Assembly: GCF_900091845.1 (NCBI RefSeq)
Contig: NZ_FMCI01000292.1
Location: 1-33,349, forward strand
Source of the DNA: Streptomyces sp. SolWspMP-5a-2
GTDB taxonomy: Bacteria > Actinomycetota > Actinomycetes > Streptomycetales > Streptomycetaceae
DNA: 33,349 nucleotides
Direction of reading: 5' to 3'
The notes below the pieces were generated by a model, which was not told the origin of the DNA, searched no databases, and saw only the letters and a list, made by a program, of their open reading frames with translations. This document shows positions 1 through 8,033 of this stretch, piece after piece. Numbering within the stretch: the first letter of the stretch is position 1; each line of letters opens with the position of its first letter. The position numbers and the translations under genes are program-made.

Positions 1-1
1 G

Positions 2-979
2 CCGTTGCTCGGGGCCGTCGGGGGCGGCGCCGCGCTGGCCCTGGAGTCGGTGGTCAACGGCAGGCTCGGCGAGCACGCCGGGTCCGTCGCCGCGGCCGTC
101 TGGTCCAACACGCTCAGCCTGCTCGTCGCGGCGGCCGCGGCGCTGTTCCTGCCGGGGACCGGGGCCGCGTTCTCGGCCCTGCGCGCGGGCCTGCGCTCGC
201 GGTCGCTGCGGGCGTGGCACTGCCTGGGCGGGGTCGCGGGCGGCAGCATGGTGCTGACCCAGGCGCTGACCGCCGCGGCCCTCGGACCCGCCGCGTACAC
301 GCTGGCGCTGGTCGCGGGCCAGACCCTGTGCGCGGTGGCGGTGGACCACCTCGGGCTCGGTCCCGGCGGACGGCGTCCGGCCACGCCCCGGCGGCTGGCG
401 GGTGGGCTGCTCGCGGTCTGCGCGGTGGCCTTCCCGGTGCTGGCCGCGCCCGACGCGGGCCGGGCGCTGGCCCTCGCCGTGCTGCCGTTCCTCGCGGGCT
501 GCGCGCTGTCCTGGCAGATGGCGGTGAACGGGAGGGTGGACGAGGCCAGCGGGCGGCACCCCTACCCGGCGGTGCTGCTGAGCTTCGCCGCGGGCACCGC
601 TCTGACGGTCGCCGCGCTGGCGGTGCTGGCGCTCACCGCCGGGCTGCCGCGGCCGGGGGCGGGCCCGGCGTGGCACTTCACCGGGGGCCTGCTGGGCTGC
701 GTGGTGGTGCTGACGGCCGTGCTGACCGTGCGCAGGATCGGGGTGCTGGCGGCCGGGCTCGGGATGATCAGCGGTCAGGTGCTCGGTTCGCTGCTGCTCG
801 GCCCGCTGCTCGGGCGACCGCCCGCGCACCAGGGTGTCGTCGCGTTCGGGGCGGTGCTGCTGATCGGCGCGTCCGCGCTGGCCGCGCCGTCCGGTGCGGG
901 GGCGCGGCCGGATTCCGCGGTGCCCGGGGCGGTCGCCGGTGCGAGACGGGGCGGGGCCGGGGAGGGCGGGGGGATCTGA
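2..979 (+). CDS. DMT-superfamily transporter (YdcZ/DUF606 type), 5' end outside window
   Basis: A hydrophobic protein of about 325 visible residues, open to the left edge, so the true start is probably a few codons upstream of the window; the TTG at position 5 is just the first start-like codon. It is built from two similar halves, each opening with a small-residue-rich segment followed by an asparagine-glycine-arginine motif (VVNGRLGE near residue 20, AVNGRVDE near residue 175). This is typical of duplicated YdcZ/DUF606 inner-membrane proteins of the drug/metabolite transporter superfamily. About ten membrane segments can be read. The substrate cannot be told from sequence. The C-terminus is a short Gly/Arg/Ala-rich cytoplasmic tail. 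The next gene begins 5 bases after the stop codon, suggesting co-transcription with that TetR regulator. Confidence 0.8.
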   Translation, partial: PLLGAVGGGAALALESVVNGRLGEHAGSVAAAVWSNTLSLLVAAAAALFLPGTGAAFSALRAGLRSRSLRAWHCLGGVAGGSMVLTQALTAAALGPAAYTLALVAGQTLCAVAVDHLGLGPGGRRPATPRRLAGGLLAVCAVAFPVLAAPDAGRALALAVLPFLAGCALSWQMAVNGRVDEASGRHPYPAVLLSFAAGTALTVAALAVLALTAGLPRPGAGPAWHFTGGLLGCVVVLTAVLTVRRIGVLAAGLGMISGQVLGSLLLGPLLGRPPAHQGVVAFGAVLLIGASALAAPSGAGARPDSAVPGAVAGARRGGAGEGGGI

Positions 980-984
980 CACCG

Positions 985-1605
985 ATGCCGCGACAGGAAC
1001 GCGCCGTCCGGTCCCGTGAGGCCATCGTGCGGGCCGCCGCGCGGGTCGTCGACCGGCACGGTCTGCGGGCGGCGACGCTCGCCAAGGTGAGCGCGGCGGC
1101 GGGGCTCTCCACGGGCGCGGTGTACTTCCACTTCGCCGACAAGGACGCGCTGGCGTCGGCCCTTGAGCAGGAGGCTGCGCGGGCGCTTGACGGGCTGGCC
1201 GCGGTGCGGGTCCCGGGGGCCGGGCAGGCGCTGGCGGCGCTGGTGGCGACGACGCGGGAGCTGGCCAGGCTGCTGAGCGAGGACGTGGTGGTGCGGGCGG
1301 GGTTCCAGGTGAGCTGCGACCGCGCCGACGGCGGGGTCCCGCTGCTGCGCGCCAGGCTCGCGGCGCTGCTGCTGGGGCTCCTGGAGGACGCCCGGCGGGA
1401 CCGGAGTCTGCCGCCGGGCGTGGTGGCCGAGGACGTGGTGGCGACCGTCCTCGCGCTGACGGTCGGGGTGCAGATCCTGTCCCGTCAGCCGGGTGCGGCC
1501 CGGGAGGTGGCCCAGGCGGTGGAGCACTTCTGGCGGGCCGCGCTGCCCGGTCTCACGGACGCCGGGCGCCGCGCGGAGCCCCCGGTGGGCGGCCCGCAGG
1601 AGTGA
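985..1605 (+). CDS. TetR-family regulator of the gamma-butyrolactone-receptor (ScbR/ArpA-like) type
   Basis: A 206-residue protein. The N-terminus has the pattern of Streptomyces GBL receptors: PRQERAVRSREAIVRAA, then a helix-turn-helix at about residues 31-50 ending in GAVYFHFADKDALA. The ligand-binding part also resembles that family: VVVRAGFQVSCDRADGG near residue 105, and a late helix with TVGVQILSR near residue 160. GBL receptors repress antibiotic-control genes until a butyrolactone or related signal releases them; that role is known for the family and only inferred here. The ATG at 985 gives the canonical N-terminus; an upstream extension would overlap the transporter gene. The transporter stop is 5 bases upstream, so the two genes are probably one transcript and the regulator may control the exporter. 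No butyrolactone synthase gene is visible nearby. Confidence 0.85.
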   Translation: MPRQERAVRSREAIVRAAARVVDRHGLRAATLAKVSAAAGLSTGAVYFHFADKDALASALEQEAARALDGLAAVRVPGAGQALAALVATTRELARLLSEDVVVRAGFQVSCDRADGGVPLLRARLAALLLGLLEDARRDRSLPPGVVAEDVVATVLALTVGVQILSRQPGAAREVAQAVEHFWRAALPGLTDAGRRAEPPVGGPQE

Positions 1606-1614
1606 GCGCCGGGG

Positions 1615-2436
1615 TCAGGAGGCGGGTGCCGGGTGGCGGACGGCGGCGGCGATGTGGTCGGCGAGGGCGCGCGGGTCCTGGGCGTGGGCGAGGTGGCCCT
1701 GGCCGGGCATCACGACCGTCCGGGCCCGGGGCAGGGCGGTGGTGAAGGCGGTGAACGCGTCGCCGTAGGGCGCGCTCCCCTCGTTGTCGCCGCCGAGCAG
1801 CAGGGTCAGCGGCGGCAGGTCGGTGGCGGCGAGGGCCGCGAGGTCGGCGGGGTGGTCGTCCAGGGCGGTGAGTTCGCGGGCGAGGGGGGCGGCCAGCGGG
1901 CGCAGCACGTCCCAGACGGGGGTGGCGCGCAGGTCGGCGACGTACCGCGCGGAGAACCCGGACACGTCCCGGTTGACGATCTCCACGGCGCGGTCGAGGT
2001 CACCGGCCGCGTCGGCCTCCCGCAGGGCGGGCAGCGCGGCGCGGCCGAAGGGGCGCACGACGGGTTCGTAGAGGGTCAGGGAGCGGACGGCGCCGGTGCG
2101 GCGGGCGGTGGCCTCCAGGGCGACGAGGCCGCCGAAGCTCCAGCCGAAGAGGTCGAGACCCTGGTGCGGGCCCTCGGCGGCGGTGATCTCGTCGAGGACC
2201 CGGGTCAGGTCGTCGATCTCGGTGCGCACGGAGTAGTCGGCGCCGAGCGGGCCGCTGGGCCGTCGTCCGCGCCGGTTGAGGACGTACACGGGTCCGGGGA
2301 CGTCCAGCGCGTCTACGACGGGCTGCCAGCCCGAGGCGTCGGCCATCACCCCGGGGACGAGGAGCAGCGGCCTGCCCGATCCGGCGCGTCGGGTGAGGGT
2401 CAGCGGGACTCCGTCGCGTTCCACGCGTGTCAGCAC
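1615..2436 (-). CDS. alpha/beta hydrolase
   Basis: A 273-residue alpha/beta-fold hydrolase. The nucleophile elbow GWSFGG places catalytic Ser100. The acid is probably Asp217 (LLLGGDNEGS), and the base is His248 in GQGH. The oxyanion region is the LLLVPGVMADAS stretch near residue 27. No signal peptide is visible, so it is likely cytoplasmic. The substrate is unknown; esterase, lactonase and peptidase relatives all look alike at this level. The GTG start is supported by a strong Shine-Dalgarno (GGAGGAG, complement of 2444-2450) 7 bases upstream. It converges with the TetR gene at 1605, leaving only 9 bases between the stops, and is transcribed from the repeat-bearing region 2437-2761. Confidence 0.85.
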   Translation of the reverse strand: MLTRVERDGVPLTLTRRAGSGRPLLLVPGVMADASGWQPVVDALDVPGPVYVLNRRGRRPSGPLGADYSVRTEIDDLTRVLDEITAAEGPHQGLDLFGWSFGGLVALEATARRTGAVRSLTLYEPVVRPFGRAALPALREADAAGDLDRAVEIVNRDVSGFSARYVADLRATPVWDVLRPLAAPLARELTALDDHPADLAALAATDLPPLTLLLGGDNEGSAPYGDAFTAFTTALPRARTVVMPGQGHLAHAQDPRALADHIAAAVRHPAPAS

Positions 2437-2548
2437 GGTGCGGCTCCTCCTGGAGGTACGTAGGTGGCGTGCACAACGACCGGCACGTGGCGGGTGTTAC
2501 GGCGTGTTCCGGCCGGTCAGGGACGCGGGGGGGGCGGGCCGGGTGCGG

Positions 2549-2642
2549 GGGGCTGACGGGGGCGGAGGCCGGGCCGGATGCACGGGGCCGACGGGGGCGG
2601 AGGCCGGGCCGGATGCACGGGGCTGTCTGGGGTGGGATGCGC
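2549..2642. repeat. 35-bp tandem repeat, about 2.7 copies, in the gap before the hydrolase gene
   Basis: Two adjacent 35-base units (2549-2583 and 2584-2618) differ by one base (GGGGCTGACG against GGGGCCGACG at the unit start). A decayed third copy (2619-2642) begins GGGGCTG. They lie in the 325-bp stretch 2437-2761. Apart from these repeats that stretch holds the hydrolase ribosome-binding site and promoter region (minus strand) and the terminator of the galactanase gene. I see no gene in it. Confidence 0.8.
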
Positions 2643-2713
2643 GGGGCGGACGGGTCGGCGGCCCGGCAGGGTCCGGGGAGGGCTGCCGGGGTCGGGCCGG
2701 GGCGGGTGTGGAA

Positions 2714-2743
2714 GGGCCCGGCCGCTCCCCCGCGGCCGGGCCC
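2714..2743 (-). terminator. Rho-independent-type hairpin after the GH53 gene
   Basis: A perfect 12-bp inverted repeat (GGGCCCGGCCGC at 2714-2725 and its complement at 2732-2743) with a 6-base loop starts 18 bases beyond the minus-strand stop of the galactanase gene. There is no T-tract, as is common for Streptomyces terminators. Confidence 0.75.
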
Positions 2744-2761
2744 CGTGCTGCGGTGCGTGCG

Positions 2762-4321
2762 TCAGCGGTGGCTGAACCACGCCATGGAGGCGAGGGCCCG
2801 GTCGTCGAAGCCGAACAGGGCCTGGTTCTCCCAGCCGTTGCCGGAGGACGGGTCGGCCGGGTCCCAGCCGTTGCCGGTGACGGCGGTCCAGGTCGCCTCC
2901 CAGTAGAAGACGCCGAGCCCGCGGCCGCCCGGGACGGCCTCGACGAGACCGGCGACGGCGTTCATCCACGCGAGCTGGCCCGCCGGGGTGGCCGGGTAGC
3001 CGGTGACCAGCTCGCCGGTGGTGTCGATCTGGTTGGGGAGCGCGTCGTCGCTGTCGAGGCGGAACGGGTAGGCCGTCTCGGCGACGAAGACGGGCTTGCC
3101 GTAGCGCGCGGCGGTGTCGTCCAGGGTGGCCTGGGCGGCGGCCAGCGAGCCGTGCCAGTAGCCGTAGTAGGACAGGCCGATGAGGTCGTAGCCGATGCCG
3201 TACGTCCTGGCGTTGTCGAACCACCAGCGGACGGTGCCGCCGTCACCGGCGTTCGCGAGGTGCAGCGCGACCTGGGTGCCGGAGGAGACCGCCTTGGCCG
3301 CGCTGTAGCCGGAGTTGAGGAGCCCGGCGAGCTGGGACCAGTTGTCGGTGGAGCCCTCGGACCAGAGCATGCCGCCGTTGATCTCGTTGCCGATCTGGAC
3401 CATGTCGGCCGTGGTGCCCTGTGCCTTGAGGGCGTTGAGGACGTCGTGGGTGTGGTTGTAGACGTCGGTCTTGAGCTGGCTGTAGGAGTGGGCGGCCCAG
3501 GCGGCGGGCTTGGTCTGCTTGCCGGGGTCGGCCCAGGTGTCCGAGTAGTGGAAGTCGACGAGGAGCTTCATGCCGGACGCCTTGGCGCGCTTGGCGACGG
3601 CCAGCACGTGCGCCTTGTCGTTGTAGCCGTCGGCCGGGTCGACCCAGACCTTGAGGCGCGCGTAGTTCATGCCGGCGTTGCGCAGGATGGTGACGGCGTC
3701 GCCGGTGGCGCCCGAACTCGTCCTGTAGACACCGCCCTTGGCCTCGCTCTTGGCCAGCGAGGAGATGTCGGCGCCCTTGACGGCCAGGCCGGTGGAGCCG
3801 GACGTGAGGGTCAGGTCGTCGACGTTGATCCAGTTGCCCGCGTTGGCGTCGGAGGTGACGCTGATCGTGCACTGGTTGCCCGTGACGGCGACCGAGGTGA
3901 CGATCCGCACCCAACTGCTGCTGGAGACGGGCAGATCGGTGCGCTGTTCGGCGCTGCCGCAGTTCTTCAGGGCGAGGTGGGCGGCGTTCTGTCCGCCGCC
4001 GGAGCGGACCCAGGCGGTGAGGGTGTAGGTGCCGTTGGCGAGGCCTGAGAGGTACTGGTAGGTCTCGACCTTGTAGGCGGTGGCGGAGTAGTGGGTGAGG
4101 CGGTAACTCCCGCTGTGGCCACCGGACTCGGTGTAGGAGGCGCCGGTGTCGCCGTACTCGGACCAGCCCGCCGGGACGGCAGCGCCGGTGGCGTCGGACT
4201 CGAAGCCGCCGTTGGTGAGGGTGCTCGCCGCGGTGGCGGTCGGGGCGGGCAGGGCGGTGAGGGCGAGTCCGGCCAGGAGCGGCAGGAGCAGGGCCCTGAG
4301 CGTGCGTCTGGGATGGAACAT
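2762..4321 (-). CDS. secreted GH53 arabinogalactan endo-beta-1,4-galactanase with N-terminal carbohydrate-binding domain
   Basis: A 519-residue exported glycosidase. Residues 1-31 are a Sec/Tat-like signal peptide (MFHPRRTLRALLLPLLAG, then Ala-rich to an AXA site). Residues 35-175 form a jelly-roll domain opening NGGFESD, a likely carbohydrate-binding module. The GH53 catalytic barrel runs from GADISSL (residue 183) to the end. It has RLKVWVDP, DFHYSDTWADPGKQ, the acid/base Glu313 in GNEINGG and the nucleophile Glu415 in VFVAETAYPF. GH53 enzymes cut beta-1,4-galactan, the pectin side chain, outside the cell. The gene lies 192 bp downstream of the GH42 gene on the same strand, with a hairpin between them. 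The layout matches galactan utilisation clusters (compare ganB of Bacillus). Assignment to GH53 is firm; exact substrate preference is inferred. Confidence 0.95.
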   Translation of the reverse strand: MFHPRRTLRALLLPLLAGLALTALPAPTATAASTLTNGGFESDATGAAVPAGWSEYGDTGASYTESGGHSGSYRLTHYSATAYKVETYQYLSGLANGTYTLTAWVRSGGGQNAAHLALKNCGSAEQRTDLPVSSSSWVRIVTSVAVTGNQCTISVTSDANAGNWINVDDLTLTSGSTGLAVKGADISSLAKSEAKGGVYRTSSGATGDAVTILRNAGMNYARLKVWVDPADGYNDKAHVLAVAKRAKASGMKLLVDFHYSDTWADPGKQTKPAAWAAHSYSQLKTDVYNHTHDVLNALKAQGTTADMVQIGNEINGGMLWSEGSTDNWSQLAGLLNSGYSAAKAVSSGTQVALHLANAGDGGTVRWWFDNARTYGIGYDLIGLSYYGYWHGSLAAAQATLDDTAARYGKPVFVAETAYPFRLDSDDALPNQIDTTGELVTGYPATPAGQLAWMNAVAGLVEAVPGGRGLGVFYWEATWTAVTGNGWDPADPSSGNGWENQALFGFDDRALASMAWFSHR

Positions 4322-4468
4322 CGTCGTCCGTCGTCCCTTCGACGTGGTGGCGGGGGGACGGCCCGGCCCGCGGTCCGCGCCCGCCCGCGGATCGCTCCGT
4401 CCGGGTGACGCGGCCCGCTGCGGGGCCCTCCCCTCTCGGGGTCCCTCCCGGGGAGCGGAGGGCGGTGC

Positions 4469-4506
4469 CCCTCCGCCCGCGGAGCGCGGCCCGCGCGGGC
4501 GGAGGG
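4469..4506 (-). terminator. 13-bp hairpin between GH42 and GH53 genes
   Basis: A perfect inverted repeat (CCCTCCGCCCGCG at 4469-4481, complement at 4494-4506, 12-base loop) begins 7 bases after the beta-galactosidase stop. It could be a terminator, or an attenuator or mRNA-stabilising hairpin that sets the expression ratio of the two glycosidases. Confidence 0.65.
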
Positions 4507-4513
4507 AGTCGGC

Positions 4514-6535
4514 TCAGCCGTCGAGTCGCACGACGCGGACGGCCCCGGCGGGGACCGCGAGGCGGCCCGCGGCCCGTTCACCGGTGAGCAGTTCGGTGCC
4601 GGTGCCCTCCAGCGGCACCTTGGCGTCGGCGGCGGTGTGGTTGACGGCGAACAGGAAGGTGCCCGACTCCCCGCTGCGGCGCACCACTTCGACGTCCCGG
4701 GGGAGGTCGGCGCGCGGAGCGATGCGGGCGTCCTGCCCGGCGAGCGCGAGCACCGCGTCGAGGCCCTCGGCGCCGAGGCGGGTGGAGACGTACCAGGCGG
4801 TGCCCTCGCCGAGGGCGTGCCGGGTGACGGCGGGGAGGCCCGCGGTGAGGCCGTCGGCGTAGCGCCAGACCGTCTCGGCGCCGCGCGGCACCACGAACTC
4901 GGTCCACACGTCGGCGTCGAGGGTGGCGCCGTCGGGTCCGTCGAGCCGCACCGTGTCACCGGCGAGGAGCGGGGAGAACTCCTCGACGGTCAGGCCCAGT
5001 ACGTCCCGCAGGGCGCCGGGGTAGGGGCCCTCGTGGACGGCGTCGTGCTCGTCGACGATGCCGGAGAAGCAGGAGACGACGAGGGTGCCGCCGCCCTCCA
5101 CGTAGGCGCGCAGGTTCGCGCCCGCGGCCTCGGTCGTCAGATAGAGCGCGGGCACGACGACCAGCGGGTAGCGGGAGAGGTCGGCCTCCGGGTGGGCGAA
5201 GTCGACGGTGAGGTGGCGGTCGTAGAGGGCCGCGTAGAAGGCGTCGGCGCGTTCGCGGGCGTCGTGGTCCTCGCTGGGGCGCCACTGGAGGGTCTGCGCC
5301 CACCAGGAGTGCCAGTCCCACAGGACGGCCGCGTCGGCCTCGGTGCGGGTGCCCTTGACGGCCGTCAACGCCTCGACGGAGGCGCCGAGTTCGACGACCT
5401 CGCGCCAGACGCGGGTGTCGGTGCCGCCGTGCGGGAGCATCGCCGAGTGGAACTTCTCGGCGCCGCGCCGGGACTGGCGCCACTGGAAGAACATGGCACC
5501 CTCGGAGCCGCGGGCGACGTGGGCGAGGGAGTTGCGGGCCATCTGGCCGGGGGCCTTGGCGGGGTTGCGGGGCTGCCAGTTGACGCCCGAGGTGGAGTGT
5601 TCGAGGAGCAGCCAGGGGGCGCCGCCCGCCACCGAGCGGGTGAGGTCGGCGGCCATCGCGAGGTTGACGTGGGTGCGGCGGCCGTCGGTGATCAGGTAGT
5701 GGTCGTTGGTGACGAGGTCGACCTCGCGGCCCCAGGCCCAGTAGTCGACGGAGTCGCACTGGCTGAGGGCGGTCATGAAGTTGGTCGTCACCGGGATCCC
5801 GGGGGCGAGGCGGTGCAGGATGTCGCGTTCGGCGGTGAAGTTCTCGCGCATGGTGGCGTCGGCGAACCGCTTGTAGTCGAGGTTCTGGCCGGGGTTGCCG
5901 ACGGTCGGGGCGGTCCTGGGCGGGGTGATCTGCTCCAGGTCGGCGTAGCGCTGGCCCCAGAAGGCGGTGCCCCAGGCGGCGTTGACGGCGTCGACGGTGC
6001 CGTACCTGGCGGTCAGCCAGCGCCGGAAGTGGGCGGCGCAGGAGTCGCAGTAGCAGGCCGAGACGGGGACGCCGTACTCGTTGTGGACGTGCCAGAGGGC
6101 GAGCGCCGGGTGGGAGCCGTAGCGTTCGGCGAGCCGGGTGGTGATGTCCGCGGCGGCGGCCCGGTAGTCGGCGTTGCTGTGGCAGATGGCGCCGCGGGAG
6201 CCGAAGGCGTAGCGGACGCCGTCGGCGCCGACGGGCAGCGCGTCGGGGTGGTCGCGGTAGAACCAGGCGGGCGGGACGACGGTCGGGGTGCCGAGGTCGA
6301 CCCGGACGCCGTGCTCGTGGAGCAGGTCGAGGAGCCGGTCGAGCCAGCCGAAGTCGTGTTCTCCCGGGGCGGGTTCGAGCAGTGCCCAGGAGAAGATCCC
6401 GACGCTCACCATCGTGACGCCGGCCTCGCGCATCAGCCGGACGTCCTCCGCCCAGACGGATTCCGGCCACTGCTCCGGGTTGTAGTCCCCACCGAAGGCG
6501 AGCCTGGTGAGGCCCTTGGGGGTGGTCTCCGGCAT
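4514..6535 (-). CDS. GH42 beta-galactosidase
   Basis: A 673-residue family 42 beta-galactosidase without a signal peptide, so cytoplasmic. It opens with FGGDYNPEQWPE (residues 14-25). The acid/base is Glu153 in HVHNEYG and the nucleophile Glu312 in WLLLEHS. The structural zinc site looks intact: Cys118 plus Cys161, Cys163 and Cys166 in CYCDSC. After the barrel come a trimerisation-type middle domain and a C-terminal beta domain (about 600-673). It probably hydrolyses galacto-oligosaccharides imported by the ABC system encoded divergently from 6719. The ATG is preceded by GGGAGAG. A LacI-type palindrome lies 26 bases upstream (6562-6575), so induction with the transporter is expected. Confidence 0.95.
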   Translation of the reverse strand: MPETTPKGLTRLAFGGDYNPEQWPESVWAEDVRLMREAGVTMVSVGIFSWALLEPAPGEHDFGWLDRLLDLLHEHGVRVDLGTPTVVPPAWFYRDHPDALPVGADGVRYAFGSRGAICHSNADYRAAAADITTRLAERYGSHPALALWHVHNEYGVPVSACYCDSCAAHFRRWLTARYGTVDAVNAAWGTAFWGQRYADLEQITPPRTAPTVGNPGQNLDYKRFADATMRENFTAERDILHRLAPGIPVTTNFMTALSQCDSVDYWAWGREVDLVTNDHYLITDGRRTHVNLAMAADLTRSVAGGAPWLLLEHSTSGVNWQPRNPAKAPGQMARNSLAHVARGSEGAMFFQWRQSRRGAEKFHSAMLPHGGTDTRVWREVVELGASVEALTAVKGTRTEADAAVLWDWHSWWAQTLQWRPSEDHDARERADAFYAALYDRHLTVDFAHPEADLSRYPLVVVPALYLTTEAAGANLRAYVEGGGTLVVSCFSGIVDEHDAVHEGPYPGALRDVLGLTVEEFSPLLAGDTVRLDGPDGATLDADVWTEFVVPRGAETVWRYADGLTAGLPAVTRHALGEGTAWYVSTRLGAEGLDAVLALAGQDARIAPRADLPRDVEVVRRSGESGTFLFAVNHTAADAKVPLEGTGTELLTGERAAGRLAVPAGAVRVVRLDG

Positions 6536-6561
6536 GGATCTCTCCCGAGTTATCGATCATT

Positions 6562-6575
6562 TGGGAACGTGCACA
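6562..6575. promoter_or_regulatory. probable LacI-family operator upstream of the GH42 gene
   Basis: TGGGAACGTGCACA, an imperfect 14-bp palindrome with the central CG typical of LacI-family sites. Its half sites, TGGGAAC and TGTGCAC, each differ by one base from the TGTGAAC half site found at 6651-6664. It lies in the 5' leader of the beta-galactosidase gene. Confidence 0.6.
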
Positions 6576-6622
6576 CACATCATCGGCGGTGCGAGCCCAA
6601 CATAACCGCACAGCAACAACCA

Positions 6623-6651
6623 TTGACAAGTGTCCGGGATGTTTCTCTACT
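6623..6651 (+). promoter_or_regulatory. promoter of the sugar ABC operon
   Basis: A consensus -35 TTGACA (6623-6628), a 17-base spacer and a -10 TCTACT (6646-6651) predict transcription start near 6658, about 60 bases before the first gene. The -10 abuts the 6651-6664 palindrome, so repressor binding would block polymerase. The same TTGACAA sequence reads TTGTCAA on the other strand and could serve a back-to-back minus-strand promoter for GH42, but a good minus-strand -10 is less clear. Confidence 0.65.
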
Positions 6652-6664
6652 GTGAACGCTCACA
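6651..6664. promoter_or_regulatory. probable LacI-family operator at the ABC operon promoter
   Basis: TGTGAACGCTCACA, with perfect TGTGA/TCACA arms around ACGC, overlaps the -10 and start point of the transporter promoter. It is the expected site for the LacI protein encoded last in the same operon (9903-10934). Confidence 0.7.
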
Positions 6665-6718
6665 GAAGCATGGCAGGGCCCCGCAGCAGGCGGTGGCCCC
6701 AGGTCAGGGGAGAAATCC

Positions 6719-8033
6719 ATGCCCATCACGAAGCACAGTCGCCTCGTGGCCACCACCCTCGCGGTCGCCCTCGGCTCCACCGCTCTCGCCGCCTGCGGCT
6801 CGGACGACGACAAGGCCGGGTCGGGGCCGGTTTCGCTGACGTACTGGACCTGGACGCCCGGCATGGACAAGGTCGTGGACCTGTGGAACAAGGGCCCCGG
6901 CAAGAAGGAGCAGATCACCGTCACGGTGAAGAAGCAGGCGTCGGGCGACACCCTGATCACCAAGATCCTCACCGCGCACAAGGCGAAGAAGGCCCCCGAC
7001 CTGGTGCAGGCCGAGTACCAGGCGCTGCCGACCCTGGTCAGCAACGACGCGCTCGCCGACATATCCGGTGACGTCGGCGACGCCGAGAAGAAGTTCGCCG
7101 CCGGTGTCTGGCAGCAGACCACGCTCGGCACGGACGCCGTCTACGCGGTGCCCCAGGACATCGGGCCGATGATGTTCTACTACCGCGAGGACCTCTTCGA
7201 GAAGTACGGGCTCAAGGTCCCCACCACCTGGGAGCAGTTCGCCGAGACGGCCCGCGCCCTGAAGAAGAAGGCACCGGACACCGACCTCACCACCTTCTCC
7301 GCCAACGACTCGGGACTCTTCGCGGGCCTCGCCCAGCAGGCGGGCGCCAAGTGGTGGACGACCTCCGGGGAGACCTGGAAGGTCGCCATCGACGACGCCG
7401 CCACCCGGAAGGTCGCCACGTTCTGGGGCGACCTGGTCGAGGAGGGGGCGATCGACAACCAGCCGATGTACACCCCGGCCTGGAACAAGGCGCTCGACAC
7501 GGGCAAGCAGATCGCCTGGGTCAGCGCGGTCTGGGCGCCGGGCACGCTGACCACGGCCGCGCCCGACACCAAGGGCAAGTGGGCCATGGCCCCGCTCCCC
7601 CCAGTGGTCCGGCTCCGAGAACGTGACGGGCAGCTGGGGCGGCTCCTCCACGGCCGTCACCACGGACTCCGCCCACCGGTCGGCCGCCGCGAAGTTCGCC
7701 ACCTGGCTGAACACCGACGGCACGGCGCTCAACGCCCTGGCCAAGGAGGGCGGCATCTACCCCGCGTCGTCCGCCGCCCAGCTCTCCGGCGCCTTCACCA
7801 CCCCGCCGGAGTACTTCGCGAACCAGCCCGACTTCTACACGGAGGCGGCCGGGATCGCGAAGACCACGGCGCCCTCCGCCTGGGGCCCCAACGTGAACGT
7901 CGCCTACACCGCGTTCAAGGACGCCTTCGGCGCCGCGGCCAAGAACAGGTCGGACTTCGCCGCCGCCCTGCGCACCGTGCAGGACGCCACGGTCGCCGAC
8001 ATGAAGAAGCAGGGCTTCGGAGTCTCCGAGTGA
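6719..8033 (+). pseudogene. ABC transporter sugar-binding lipoprotein, interrupted by an apparent one-base frameshift
   Basis: The N-terminal part starts at ATG 6719 with a lipoprotein signal peptide (lipobox LAAC, Cys26). It continues as a typical family 1 extracellular solute-binding protein: WTWTPGMDKV, YAVPQDIGPMMFYYREDLFEKYG. The reading frame is lost at a run of six C (7597-7602) near residue 293. With one C fewer the frame runs on as PQWSGSENVTGSWGGSSTAVT and ends at TGA 8031-8033 with MKKQGFGVSE, giving 437 residues, normal for the family. The protein would capture galactan-derived oligosaccharides for the permeases encoded next. The downstream half is well preserved, so this is either a sequencing error in a homopolymer or a very recent mutation. 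Without correction the first frame runs out of frame straight into the permease. Confidence 0.85.
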
